Below are positions 16,689 through 25,674 of a DNA stretch of 64,000 bases, one piece after another. The position numbers were made by a program, and so were the translations under genes. Where the stretch lies: the NCBI RefSeq assembly GCF_025499465.1, contig NZ_JAIMCA010000001.1:310001-374000 (forward strand), written 5' to 3'. The DNA is from Allobosea sp. BH3. Its GTDB lineage: Bacteria; Pseudomonadota; Alphaproteobacteria; Rhizobiales; Beijerinckiaceae. The notes under the pieces were generated by a model. The model did no database searches. It had not been told where the DNA came from and was given only the letters and a program-made list of their open reading frames with translations. Numbering within the stretch: position 1 is the stretch's first letter; each line of letters starts with the position of its first letter.

Positions 16689-18227
16689 TCAGCGCCCTCC
16701 GCCCGCCATGCGATCCCAGCAGTCGTCCAGTCGCGGCGAGAGCTTATGCTTCATGATCCTCTGGCTCGCCGTTCGTTCGAACTCGTCGACGACGGCGATG
16801 TAGCGAGGGTTCTGATAGGGCGCGAGCCGGCTGCCCAGCCACGATGACAGCAGGACGGGATCGACCGAAGCGCCGTCCCGCGCCTTCACGAAGAGCTTGA
16901 TGTCCTGCTCGCCGACATCGGCTGCGACGCCGATCATCGCGCAATCCTCGATCGCCTCATGCTCGGCCGCGACGTGCTCGACCTCCCAGGCCGAGACGTT
17001 CTCGCCCTTGCAGCGCACGCTGTCCGTCATGCGGCCGTGGAAATAGAGATTGCCCTCGGCGTCGTAGGAGCCGAGGTCCCCGGTATGCATCGCACCGACA
17101 CGCAGCGCCCTCGCCGTCGCCTCGGGATTATCGAGATAGCCGGGGAAGATCGCGCCCGGCAGGCTGGTGTCGATCACGATCTCGCCGCGCTCGCCCACCG
17201 GCACGTCCGAGCCGTCAGGAGCGAGAAGCCTGACCTCGAACCAGGGCATCGGCCGGCCGACCGAGCCTACGGTGCCGCTGTCGTTGAAGGTCGTGATGCT
17301 GGAGGCCTCGGTCATGCCGTAGCATTCGCGGATCTCGACGCCGAAGCGATCGCGGAACTGCGGCCAGATGTCCGGCGGACAGCCGCCGCCCCAGGCGATG
17401 CGCACGCCATGCTCCCGGTCCAGCGGCGAAGGCGGCTGCTTCAGCAGGATCTGCAGGATGCCGCCGAGATAGTGGATATGGCTCGCGCCCTCGGTCTTGA
17501 CCTGGCTCCAGAAGCGGCTCGCGCTGAACCGATCGACCATCGCGAGCGTGACGTCGCGGATCATCGGCAGCGGCAGGAGCTGGGCGCCGCCGATGTGATA
17601 GAGCGGCTCCCAGACGAAGAGTACCTCGCCGGCGCGGGCGGCCGAGACCAACGCCACGCCCTCGGCGGCAAGCCGCAGCATGCGGTGGGAGACCAGGACG
17701 CCCTTCGGCCGCCCGGTCGTCCCGGAGGTGTACATCACGGCGAAGATATCGTCCGGCGCCGGCACCCGCTCGGAGAAGCTCGCGGTTCCGGCCAGGATCG
17801 CATCAAGCGCGCCACCGGCCTCATGGATCAGCAGCGGCGCCCCGCCTTCCGGCATAGCCCCAGCAATCTCCGGCGCGAGGTCGACATCCACGACCACGAG
17901 CTTCGGATCGGGATGGGTCAGCAGATAGCGCAGCCCGTCGCCGCGCTGCTGCGCATTGACGGGGACCCAGGCGATGCCCGCGCGAGCCAGACCGAACACG
18001 ACGGCGATGGCCGCCACCGAGTTGCGCATCATCACCGCGACGCGATCGCCGGGCTTCAACCCGCGCTCGCGCAGATGCGCTGCGAAGGCAGCCGCGCGCC
18101 GATCGAGCTCGCCATAGCTCAGAGGTTCGCCGCAGAAGCGCGCATAGATGCAATCGGGTTCGGTCCGGGCGCGCGCGGTCAGGAGCTCGACGAAACCGTC
18201 GGCGAAATCAGGGGTCATGACTGTCAT
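16689..18227 (-). CDS. Acyl-CoA synthetase, AMP-binding family, CaiC-like
   Basis: 512 residues from the ATG at 18227, which overlaps the permease stop (ATGA). Adenylate-forming signatures are present: YTSGTTGRPKG near residue 165, the YGMTE motif near 300, the TGD motif and the hinge region that follows it. The catalytic C-terminal lysine region (TASQRIMKHKL) lies near residue 490. The segment FSASRFWSQVK followed by QPPSPLD is reminiscent of crotonobetaine/carnitine-CoA ligases (CaiC). Together with the enoyl-CoA hydratase of the same operon it should activate an imported carboxylic acid for hydration. Substrate identity is inference. Confidence 0.82.
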   Translation of the reverse strand: MTVMTPDFADGFVELLTARARTEPDCIYARFCGEPLSYGELDRRAAAFAAHLRERGLKPGDRVAVMMRNSVAAIAVVFGLARAGIAWVPVNAQQRGDGLRYLLTHPDPKLVVVDVDLAPEIAGAMPEGGAPLLIHEAGGALDAILAGTASFSERVPAPDDIFAVMYTSGTTGRPKGVLVSHRMLRLAAEGVALVSAARAGEVLFVWEPLYHIGGAQLLPLPMIRDVTLAMVDRFSASRFWSQVKTEGASHIHYLGGILQILLKQPPSPLDREHGVRIAWGGGCPPDIWPQFRDRFGVEIRECYGMTEASSITTFNDSGTVGSVGRPMPWFEVRLLAPDGSDVPVGERGEIVIDTSLPGAIFPGYLDNPEATARALRVGAMHTGDLGSYDAEGNLYFHGRMTDSVRCKGENVSAWEVEHVAAEHEAIEDCAMIGVAADVGEQDIKLFVKARDGASVDPVLLSSWLGSRLAPYQNPRYIAVVDEFERTASQRIMKHKLSPRLDDCWDRMAGGGR

Positions 18228-19990
18228 GTGGAGTGCGAGGAGGAGCGGAACCGTTCGGCCAGAAGCAGCATCACCGTGACGACCACCAGCACGACCACCG
18301 AAACGGCGGCCAGCGTCGGGTTCAGTTGCAGAATCATGTCGTCCCACATCTGCTTCGGCAGTGTGGTCTTGATGCCGCCGCTGACGAAGATGGCGATCGT
18401 CAGTTCATCGAAGGAGGTGATGAAGGCAAACAGGAAGGCGGCCACGAGACCGCCCTGCACGAGCGGGATGGTGACGCCGGTCAGAGTGCGGATGCGGTTG
18501 GCGCCCAGCGTCGCCGCCGCCTGGTCGAGCCTCTGGTCATAGGTCTTCAGCACGGCCGCGATGGTGACCAGCGTGAAGGGGATGGCCAGCACCGTATGGC
18601 CGATGATGAGGCCGAGATCGGTGGCGATCAGCCCGATGCGGGCGAAGAGATAGAACAGGCCGACGGCGATCACGATGCGCGGCACGATCATCGGTGCGAG
18701 GAAGAAGGCGAAGATCACCCCGCTCCAGCGCGTCCGGCTGTTGGCGAGCGCCAGCGCCGCGAAGCCTCCGATCGCCGTCGCCAGTAGCGCCGTCGCGAAG
18801 GCCACGCCGAAGGAGCGAAATGTCGCCTGGATCCAGAGCGGCGAGTCGAAATAGGTCCGGAACCAAGAGAGGCTGTAGCCCGGCGGCGGGAATTCGAGGA
18901 ACTGCGAGGAGGTGAAGGCCAGCGGGATGACGAGCAGCGTCGGCAGCACCAGGAAGCCGATCACGATCCAGCAGAACACCGGCAGCAGGCTCGCGCAGAT
19001 CCGTTTGCCGAGGATCGCGTTGGCTGCGCCGGACAGCTTCGCGGCCGCCGCGGCGACAACGCCGAGCACGGCGAGGCCGAGATCGCGCAGACGGCCCTTG
19101 CTGCTCTGGGCGGAGCCGCCGGCGATCGTCGAGATGCCGAAGAGCCGGTCATAGGCCCAGCAGGAGATCAGCGCGGCTGCCAGCATCATCGCCGCGAGCG
19201 CGCCTGCGAAGGACCAGTTCAGCAGTTCCTGGACCTGCACGATGATGAGCTGCGCCAGCATCGTCTGCTGCCGGCCGCCCAGGAAGGCCGGGACGATGAA
19301 GAAGCCGAGCGACGAGATAAAGACCAGCAGCCCCGCCGCCGCCACGCCCGGCAAGGACAGCTTGAAATAGACCAGCCAGAAAGCCCGCGCCGGCGAGGCG
19401 CCGAGCGTCTGCGCGGCCTGCACCAACCGGCGGTCGATGCCGGTCATCACCGGGAGCATGGTCATCACGGCAAGCGGAACCATGGCGTGAACCATGCCGA
19501 CCATGACGCCGAACTCGTTGTGCAGCAGGGGCAGCGGCTGGTCGACGAGGCCGGAGCCCGTCGCCAGCGAGTTGATGATGCCGCTGCGCCCGAGCACGAT
19601 CATCCAGGCGAAGGTCTTGACGAGATAGCTCGTCCAGAACGGCACCATGACGAAGAGCAGCATCCGGCCGCGAAAGAAGTCCGGCATCCGGGCGACCCAA
19701 TAGGCCAGCGGATAGCCGATCATAAGCGACCAGAACGCCGTCCATCCTGCGATGCGGAAGGTGATGCCGAGGACGCGGACATAGACGTCCGTCGCCGCGA
19801 TGCGCTGATAGGTGCCAACCGAGAACGCGCCGGTCTCATTGTCGACGACGCTCAGGCCCAGGAGCTGCGCGACCGGCCAGGCGAAGAACACGGCAAGGAA
19901 CAGCAGGCCGGGAACGGCAAGCCAGAGCGCTCCGAAGCGAAGCCTCGGGCGCGATGCGCCGGCCGCTGGCGTCGCCGTCACCGCGCTCAT
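18224..19990 (-). CDS. Fused two-domain ABC permease, spermidine/putrescine type (PotB-PotC fusion)
   Basis: 588 residues, twice the normal permease length. Residues 20-290 form a PotB-like permease with an EAA loop at about 191-212 (AAQTLGASPARAFW). Residues 320-585 form a PotC-like permease with a second EAA loop near 500 (AATLGANRIRTL). One polypeptide therefore supplies both membrane subunits. It overlaps the ATPase gene upstream and the ligase gene downstream by 4 bp each, so the operon is tightly coupled. Confidence 0.88.
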   Translation of the reverse strand: MSAVTATPAAGASRPRLRFGALWLAVPGLLFLAVFFAWPVAQLLGLSVVDNETGAFSVGTYQRIAATDVYVRVLGITFRIAGWTAFWSLMIGYPLAYWVARMPDFFRGRMLLFVMVPFWTSYLVKTFAWMIVLGRSGIINSLATGSGLVDQPLPLLHNEFGVMVGMVHAMVPLAVMTMLPVMTGIDRRLVQAAQTLGASPARAFWLVYFKLSLPGVAAAGLLVFISSLGFFIVPAFLGGRQQTMLAQLIIVQVQELLNWSFAGALAAMMLAAALISCWAYDRLFGISTIAGGSAQSSKGRLRDLGLAVLGVVAAAAAKLSGAANAILGKRICASLLPVFCWIVIGFLVLPTLLVIPLAFTSSQFLEFPPPGYSLSWFRTYFDSPLWIQATFRSFGVAFATALLATAIGGFAALALANSRTRWSGVIFAFFLAPMIVPRIVIAVGLFYLFARIGLIATDLGLIIGHTVLAIPFTLVTIAAVLKTYDQRLDQAAATLGANRIRTLTGVTIPLVQGGLVAAFLFAFITSFDELTIAIFVSGGIKTTLPKQMWDDMILQLNPTLAAVSVVVLVVVTVMLLLAERFRSSSHST

Positions 19991-21087
19991 GCGACCAGCA
20001 CCGCCTTGTCGCGGGCCCAGCCGGCGACGATGATCTCGTCGATCCGGGGAACCGCCTCGTCCGGCCCCAGCCGCAGCACGAGCGGGGTCCCGTCAGCGAG
20101 CGTCGCGATGACGCGCGTTTCCGATCCGGCATAGACGATCTCGCTGACCTTGCCGGAGATGGCATTGCCGTCGCGCGCGCCAATGTGGAGGTGCTCAGGC
20201 CGGACAACGAGCGCGTTCTCCGCCTGCTCGGGGGCCGCGCCGGCCGGCAGGTTGAAGCGGCCATGCGCAGTCTCGATCGCGCCGTTGCCGTCCCAGCGGC
20301 CGCGGAAGATGTTGGAGATGCCGATGAAATCCGCCGCGAAGGCGGTCCGCGGCTTCTCGTAGATCTCGCGCGGCGCGCCCAGTTGCTCGATTTTGGCGTG
20401 GTTCATCAGGCAGATGCGGTCGGACATCGCGAGCGCCTCCTCCTGGTCGTGGGTGACGTAGACGATGGTGGCGCCGCTCTCGCGATGCAGCCGCTTGATC
20501 TCGATCTGCATGTGCTCGCGCAGCTTCTTGTCGAGGGCGCCGAGCGGCTCGTCCATCAGGATGATCGAGGGCTGGTAGACGAAGCAGCGCGCCAGGGCGA
20601 CGCGCTGCTGCTGGCCGCCCGAAAGCTCGCGCGGAAAGCGGTTCGCGAGATGGCCGAGATGCACCATCTCGAGCGTGGCAGTGACGCGGCTTTCGATCTC
20701 GGAGGCCGGGCGCCCCCGCATCTTGAGCGGAAACGAGATGTTCTCTGCGACAGTGAGATGCGGAAAGAGCGCGTAATGCTGGAAGACGAGGCCGATGTCG
20801 CGCTGATGCACGGGCATGTTCGACTGGTCACGCCCGTCGATCACCACCCTGCCCTCACTCGCCTCGACGAGCCCGCAGATGAGCTGCAGCAAGGTCGTCT
20901 TGCCGGAGCCCGAAGGCCCCAGCAAGGTCAGGAATTCGCCTTCGGCGACGCTGAGCGAGCTCGGCTCGAGGGCTGTGGTCGCGCCATAGCGCTTGCCAAG
21001 TCCTTCGATGACAAGCTTGCCCTCGACGACGAGCTTGGCCGGTTTGGGTGCGGTTGCTGTCATTCCGGCGCTCGTCGCCATCGGCAT
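19987..21087 (-). CDS. ABC transporter ATPase, spermidine/putrescine (PotA) type
   Basis: 366 residues. Walker A GPSGSGKTT at residues 57-65, the signature LSGGQQQR, Walker B ILMDEP, and a C-terminal TOBE-type regulatory domain from about residue 275. The ATG at 21087 overlaps the binding-protein stop by one base. An open extension to 21147 lies within that upstream gene and is ignored. It energises the fused permease. Confidence 0.9.
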   Translation of the reverse strand: MPMATSAGMTATAPKPAKLVVEGKLVIEGLGKRYGATTALEPSSLSVAEGEFLTLLGPSGSGKTTLLQLICGLVEASEGRVVIDGRDQSNMPVHQRDIGLVFQHYALFPHLTVAENISFPLKMRGRPASEIESRVTATLEMVHLGHLANRFPRELSGGQQQRVALARCFVYQPSIILMDEPLGALDKKLREHMQIEIKRLHRESGATIVYVTHDQEEALAMSDRICLMNHAKIEQLGAPREIYEKPRTAFAADFIGISNIFRGRWDGNGAIETAHGRFNLPAGAAPEQAENALVVRPEHLHIGARDGNAISGKVSEIVYAGSETRVIATLADGTPLVLRLGPDEAVPRIDEIIVAGWARDKAVLVA

Positions 21088-22151
21088 CAGGTCAGGAGCC
21101 AGGCGTTGAAACGCTCGGTCACCTTGGCGCGGTTGGCGCTCCACCAATCCTCGTTGGCGATCGCCATCAGCTTCAGGTTCTCCGGCGAGGTCGGCAGCAC
21201 CTTGGCGCGCTCGGCGGGAATGGTCTGGTAGGCGTCGAGATTGGTCGGGCCATAGGCCAGCACCTCGGTGAAGATCGCCTGCTGCTTCGGGTCCGAGCAG
21301 AAGCGCACGAACTGGCGGGCGACATCGGCCTTCGGGCCGCCCTTCGGAAGGGCCCAGCCTTCGATCGAATAGAGCCCCTGGTTCCAGACGATCTTAGCCG
21401 GCGCACCGCCATCGATAGCCGCCTGCAGGCGCGCATTCCAACCCGGCAGCATGTCGACTTCGCCGCTCTGCAGCAGCTGGGTCGACTGCGCGCCGCCCGT
21501 CCACCAAACGGCGACATGCGGCTTGATCTTGTCAAGAACCTTGAAGGCGCGGTCGACGTCGAGCGGATAGAGCTTGTCGAGCGGCACGCCGTCGGCGAGC
21601 AGCGCCTGCTCGATCGTGTCGATGGGGTTCTTGCGCAGTGCGCGGCGGCCCGGGAACTTCTCGACGTTGAAGAAGTCCGTCCAGCTCGCCGGAGCGTTCT
21701 TCACCTTGTCGGTCCGATAGGCGAAGACGGTCGAATACACGTCCGTGCCCATGAACTCGGGCGAGATCGCCTGCGGCATCAGCTTCGGCACATCGGCATG
21801 CGAGAAGCCGATAGGATCGAGCAGCCCCTGCCCCTTCAGGATGTCGCGCGCAGACAACGTCAGCGTGCAGACGTCCCAGGTGTAGGACTTGGTCTCGACC
21901 ATCGCCTTGAACTGGGCGGTCGGCTCGGCCTCGCGGGCGACGTTGACGACCTTGTTGCCGGTCGCCTTCTCGAAGGGATCGTAGAACGCCTTGCGGAAGG
22001 CGGGGCCGAACGGCCCGCCGGGGTCGGCCACGGTGATCTGGGTGGCCGCGCCGGCGCGGCCGATGAAGGCCGGCATCGCCAGCGCTGCGGACGCACCGCC
22101 CGCAAGCTGGAGCAGCCGCCTGCGGCTGGTCTCGAACGTCTTCGTCATCAC
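21087..22151 (-). CDS. Periplasmic substrate-binding protein, spermidine/putrescine (PotD) type
   Basis: 354 residues. The N-terminus has a twin-arginine-like signal (SRRRLLQLAGG, residues 9-19) with a cut near AGAAT. The mature protein follows the SBP_bac_8 pattern (ITVADPGGPFGPAFRKAFY). It is followed by its ATPase and fused permease and preceded 49 bp upstream by the enoyl-CoA hydratase. A charged, probably quaternary or primary amine-containing acid would fit both the transporter class and the CaiC-like ligase; this is inference. Confidence 0.88.
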   Translation of the reverse strand: MMTKTFETSRRRLLQLAGGASAALAMPAFIGRAGAATQITVADPGGPFGPAFRKAFYDPFEKATGNKVVNVAREAEPTAQFKAMVETKSYTWDVCTLTLSARDILKGQGLLDPIGFSHADVPKLMPQAISPEFMGTDVYSTVFAYRTDKVKNAPASWTDFFNVEKFPGRRALRKNPIDTIEQALLADGVPLDKLYPLDVDRAFKVLDKIKPHVAVWWTGGAQSTQLLQSGEVDMLPGWNARLQAAIDGGAPAKIVWNQGLYSIEGWALPKGGPKADVARQFVRFCSDPKQQAIFTEVLAYGPTNLDAYQTIPAERAKVLPTSPENLKLMAIANEDWWSANRAKVTERFNAWLLT

Positions 22152-22200
22152 ACTCTCCCTTGCTGCGGTTTTCCGCGATTTCCCCGGGTGAACTCGAAAT

Positions 22201-22974
22201 TCAGGCGCTTTTCCTGGCGGCCCGCTTGGCGAGGAACTCCTCCATCATGCGGGCGGGTTCGCCGGTGGCGTAGGCCTCGCGCTGGTTCCGGATGCCGGCG
22301 GCCAGGCACTCGCGGAAGCTCGCCTCGGTGACCTCGCGGAACCGCGCCTTGTTCAGGCGCATCGCGACAGGCGGCTTGCCGGCGAGTTCGGTGGCGAGAT
22401 CGAGCGAAGCCTTCATCACCTCTTCCCGCGGCACGATCCGGTTGATCAGGCCGATGCGGAAGCACTCCTCGGCTTCCATCATCCGCCCCGTCAGGGTCAG
22501 GTCGATGGTGCGGGCGATGCCGATCATCTCGCGCATGATCCAGGGGCCGGTCACCGAGGCGATGCCGGAATTGATCTCCGGCTGGCCCATGGTGACGCCG
22601 TCATGGCCGATGCGCAGGTCGCAGAGCAGCGAGACCTGGAAAGCCGACCCCGCGGCGACGCCGTTCAGCGCGGCGATGATCGGCTTCGAGAGCGAGCGGA
22701 TGCGGTCGTAGAGGCGCTCCCATTCACCCATCCAGACCTCGGCGCGATCGGCGTCGAAGGTCTTGGTCTCGTTGAGGTCCTGGCCGGCGCCGAAGGCGCG
22801 CTCGCCCGCCCCGGTGAGGATGATGGCGCGCACCGCCTCATTCGCCTCGAGTTCGTCCAGGGCTTCGACCAGACGCGCCCGCATGGGCGCGTTCCAGGCG
22901 TTCAGCTTGTCGGGGCGGTTCAGCGTCAGGATGCCGACCGGGCCGCGGATCTCACTGAGAACGGAATCCTTCAC
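22201..22974 (-). CDS. Enoyl-CoA hydratase/isomerase family protein
   Basis: 257 residues from a GTG at 22974 preceded by CAGGAGA. The open frame upstream to 23070 reads AT-rich promoter sequence and is not family-like. Crotonase landmarks are FGAGQDLNE (oxyanion-hole segment, about residue 60), AALNGVAAGSAF (about 100) and the MGQPEINSG segment that usually bears a catalytic glutamate. First gene of the six-gene minus-strand operon and divergent from an IclR regulator. With a CaiC-like ligase downstream, a CaiD-like hydratase role is plausible. Confidence 0.85.
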   Translation of the reverse strand: MKDSVLSEIRGPVGILTLNRPDKLNAWNAPMRARLVEALDELEANEAVRAIILTGAGERAFGAGQDLNETKTFDADRAEVWMGEWERLYDRIRSLSKPIIAALNGVAAGSAFQVSLLCDLRIGHDGVTMGQPEINSGIASVTGPWIMREMIGIARTIDLTLTGRMMEAEECFRIGLINRIVPREEVMKASLDLATELAGKPPVAMRLNKARFREVTEASFRECLAAGIRNQREAYATGEPARMMEEFLAKRAARKSA

Positions 22975-23009
22975 GCCTGTCTCCTGTTGATGTTTTATCG
23001 CTATGAGAT

Positions 23010-23024
23010 AATTCTTATTGTATT
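23010..23024. promoter_or_regulatory. AT-rich motif shared with the oxidase promoter (copy 1), possible IclR site
   Basis: AATTCTTATTGTATT lies between the divergent hydratase and IclR genes. A near copy (AATTCTATTGCATT) precedes the three-subunit oxidase at 23973-23986. A shared regulator site or a shared promoter element would explain both. Confidence 0.3.
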
Positions 23025-23095
23025 CTCGACATGGGCCATTCGCCTTGTCAAGTTGCAGTGCGCCAGCCATTCAGACGGTGAGGAGACAGCCACCG

Positions 23096-23920
23096 ATGTC
23101 GATGTCCGAGACACCCCCGCGCAGCCGCCGCCGCGCCGCGCCGGAGGAGGCGCAACAGACGCGCAAGGAAGACGCGCTGATGGTGAATTCGGTCGAGAAG
23201 GCTTTCCGCGTGCTTTCGGCCTTCGGCCGACAGCACCAGACGCTCAGCCTCTCGCAGGTCGCATCCGAGACCGGCATGGACATCAGCTCGGCCCAGCGCT
23301 TCACACACACGCTCAACAAGCTCGGCTACCTGCGCAAGGATGCGCAGACGAAGCGCTTCGAACTGACCGCGCGGACGCTCGACCTCGGCTATCACTTCGT
23401 GCGCAGCAGTCGCCTGGTCGACCGGGCGATGCCCTACCTGATGCATCTCAGCAAGGAGACCGAGGAGACCATCAACCTGACGGTGCGCGACGGCACGGAG
23501 ATCATCTTCGTCTCGCGCTTCCTCAGCCGGAACGTCCTCAACACGGACGTCATCATCGGCACGCGCATGCCGGTCTATTGCACGGCCCCCGGCATCGCCA
23601 TGCTGTCCCGCCTGCCGGAGGACGAGGCGATGGCGGTCATCGATGCCAGCGACCTCAAGCCCTACACCGCATCGACGGTCTGGCAGCGCGACGCCCTGCG
23701 GGAAAAGATCCGCCAAGCGGCCGCGCAGGGCTACGCGACAGCGTTCGAGGAGGTCTATCTCAGCGACGCCTCCATCGCAGCGCCGATCCTCGACCATCGC
23801 GGACAGCCCGAGGCGGCCGTCAACATCGCGGTGTCCTGCTCGCGCTACAGCCGCGAGGAGGTCGTTTCCCGCTTTTCCTCCCTGGTCGTCGCCACCGCAC
23901 ACGCCGTCTCTCGGATCTGA
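23096..23920 (+). CDS. IclR-family transcriptional regulator
   Basis: 274 residues. The IclR winged helix covers about residues 30-80 (SVEKAFRVLSAFGRQ, then LSQVASETGMDISSAQR). The larger C-terminal effector domain contains RMPVYCTAPGIAMLSRL near residue 160. The ATG at 23096 follows GAGGAG; the open frame back to 23018 is probably not translated. It sits between the divergent hydratase-ligase-importer operon and the oxidase genes on its own strand, the natural regulator of both. Confidence 0.9.
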   Translation: MSMSETPPRSRRRAAPEEAQQTRKEDALMVNSVEKAFRVLSAFGRQHQTLSLSQVASETGMDISSAQRFTHTLNKLGYLRKDAQTKRFELTARTLDLGYHFVRSSRLVDRAMPYLMHLSKETEETINLTVRDGTEIIFVSRFLSRNVLNTDVIIGTRMPVYCTAPGIAMLSRLPEDEAMAVIDASDLKPYTASTVWQRDALREKIRQAAAQGYATAFEEVYLSDASIAAPILDHRGQPEAAVNIAVSCSRYSREEVVSRFSSLVVATAHAVSRI

Positions 23921-23972
23921 AACCACGCAGCCGGCTTGACAGGGCACGGGCGCCTTCTATCAATATTCGAAC

Positions 23973-23986
23973 AATTCTATTGCATT
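23973..23986. promoter_or_regulatory. AT-rich motif shared with the hydratase/IclR promoter (copy 2)
   Basis: AATTCTATTGCATT in the 88-bp gap before the (2Fe-2S) subunit gene, nearly the same as 23010-23024. It is flanked by CAATA at 23961 and TATTG, giving a loose inverted repeat around TTCGAA. Confidence 0.3.
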
Positions 23987-24008
23987 GAAATAAAATGAGG
24001 CTCCAAGG

Positions 24009-24317
24009 ATGGGCGGAGGCAGCGCTCAGTTGTTTCGCGTCGCGAAGCGCGACGGCGCACGCGTCACGCTCACCCTCGATGGCGAAACGATCGACGCGAC
24101 CGCAGGGGACAGCGTGCTTGCCGCGCTGCTGAGCCATGGCTCGGTTCTGCGCCGGCTTGAATTCGGCGGCGAGCCGCGTGCGGGCTTCTGCCTGATGGGC
24201 GCCTGTCAGGATTGCTGGGTCTGGAGCGATGCCGGCGGCCGGATCCGCGCCTGCACGACGCCGGTGGCGAACGGAATGCGGCTCTTCACCGAAGCTCAGG
24301 TGCAGACACTTGGCTGA
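24009..24317 (+). CDS. (2Fe-2S)-binding small subunit of a flavin oxidase/dehydrogenase (HcnA/OoxA-N-like)
   Basis: 102 residues. The four ligands of a plant-ferredoxin-type [2Fe-2S] cluster are present: Cys61, Cys66, Cys69 and Cys82. The fold matches the small subunit of heterotrimeric enzymes such as hydrogen-cyanide synthase HcnA, D-hydroxyproline dehydrogenase or opine oxidases. It overlaps the next gene by 8 bp. In such enzymes it passes electrons from the two flavoprotein subunits. Confidence 0.85.
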   Translation: MGGGSAQLFRVAKRDGARVTLTLDGETIDATAGDSVLAALLSHGSVLRRLEFGGEPRAGFCLMGACQDCWVWSDAGGRIRACTTPVANGMRLFTEAQVQTLG

Positions 24318-25674
24318 GATCGTCATCGTCGGCGCCGGGCCTGCAGGCATCGCGGCGGCAGAGGTTCTCGTCGCCCGCGGACAGCGCGTCATCCTGCTCG
24401 ACGAGACGATGCAGGCCGGCGGACAGGGCTACCGGCGGCCGTCACCCGGTCTCGCCATCGACATGCCGCGCCTCATGGGAAGCGAGGCAGGCAAATATGC
24501 GCGGCTGCATGCCCGCTTTGAACGCCTGCGTCCGCAATTGGACTACCGGCCCGGCACCCTGGTCTGGGCGATGGACGGCGACCGGTTGCATGTCCTCGCC
24601 GACGGTCGCGCCGGGACCGTCCGGTTCGACATGCTGATGCTCGCCACAGGCGCGATGGACCGCATCGCGCCGCTGCCGGGCTGGACCCTGCCGGGGGTCT
24701 TCACGCTCGGCGGCGCACAGGTCGTGCTCAAGGACCAGGGCTGCCTGATCGGCCGGCGCGTCGCCTTTCTCGGCTCCTCGCCGCTGTTGACGCTCGCCGC
24801 CAAGCAGTATCGGGCGATGGGCGGCGAGGTCGTCGTCATCGCCGACACGACGCCCCTGGCCGCCAAGATCGCGGCCTCGCCAGCACTGCTCCGCGCACCG
24901 CGCACCTTGCTGCGCGGCCTCGCCTACACGGCGCAGGCCATGCTGGCCGGCACGCCGCTGCTGAACGGCGTCACGCCGGTCGCCGTCGCGGGAGACGAGC
25001 GCGTCGAGGCGCTGGTCCTGCGCGATGCCTCCGGCCGCGAGCGTCGCTTCGCCTGCGATGCCGTGGCGCTCGGCTACGGGCTGAAGCCGGAGACTCAGCT
25101 TGCCGACCTGGCTGGCGCCGAATTCGCTTATGACAGCGACTTCCGCCTGTTCCTGCCGAAGGCGGACGCGTTCGGCAGGGTTCGCCGCGGCCTTTATCTC
25201 GCCGGCGATGGAGCCCGCATCGGCGGAGCCGACGCGGCAGAGGCAAGCGGCGCGCTCGCCGCCCATGCCGTGCTGGCCGATCTCGGCCTACAGCAAGAGA
25301 TCGCTGCGATCCGGCCTCTCGCACGCAGGGTCCAGCGGCTGCGAGGCTTCCAGCGCGGGCTGGCGCGCGCCTTCGCCTGGCCGTCGCGACAGATCGGGGA
25401 ACTGCCGGACGAGACCGTGCTCTGCCGCTGCGAGCGGGTCACGGTCGGAGAGGTTCGCGGGGCCATGACGAAAGGCCTCGGCCCGGTCGAAGTCAATCGC
25501 GTCAAGGCGATGACCCGCTGCGGCATGGGCCGCTGCCAGGGGCGTGTCTGCGGGCCGGCCCTGCAGGAGGTGGTGGCCGCTGCCGCCGGTCATGACGTCG
25601 CGAAGGGCGGCCGTCTGCGTGGGCAGGCCCCGGTCAAGCCGATAGCCCTCGCCGCCGCCGAGGAAACGCCGTGA
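24310..25674 (+). CDS. FAD/NAD(P)-binding subunit with C-terminal iron-sulfur domain (HcnB/OoxA-like)
   Basis: 454 residues from a TTG at 24310. This start is preferred because the dinucleotide motif (IVIVGAGPAG) begins three codons later and the TTG overlaps the stop of the small subunit by 8 bp; the ATG at 24229 reads out-of-frame sequence. A pyridine-nucleotide-disulfide-reductase-like fold occupies most of the protein. The last 90 residues hold a BFD-type cysteine cluster (CRCERVT, then CGMGRCQGRVCG). This is the middle subunit of a three-part amine/opine/imino-acid oxidase. Alternatives are subunits of hydroxyproline or sarcosine-type enzymes. Confidence 0.85.
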   Translation: MAEIVIVGAGPAGIAAAEVLVARGQRVILLDETMQAGGQGYRRPSPGLAIDMPRLMGSEAGKYARLHARFERLRPQLDYRPGTLVWAMDGDRLHVLADGRAGTVRFDMLMLATGAMDRIAPLPGWTLPGVFTLGGAQVVLKDQGCLIGRRVAFLGSSPLLTLAAKQYRAMGGEVVVIADTTPLAAKIAASPALLRAPRTLLRGLAYTAQAMLAGTPLLNGVTPVAVAGDERVEALVLRDASGRERRFACDAVALGYGLKPETQLADLAGAEFAYDSDFRLFLPKADAFGRVRRGLYLAGDGARIGGADAAEASGALAAHAVLADLGLQQEIAAIRPLARRVQRLRGFQRGLARAFAWPSRQIGELPDETVLCRCERVTVGEVRGAMTKGLGPVEVNRVKAMTRCGMGRCQGRVCGPALQEVVAAAAGHDVAKGGRLRGQAPVKPIALAAAEETP

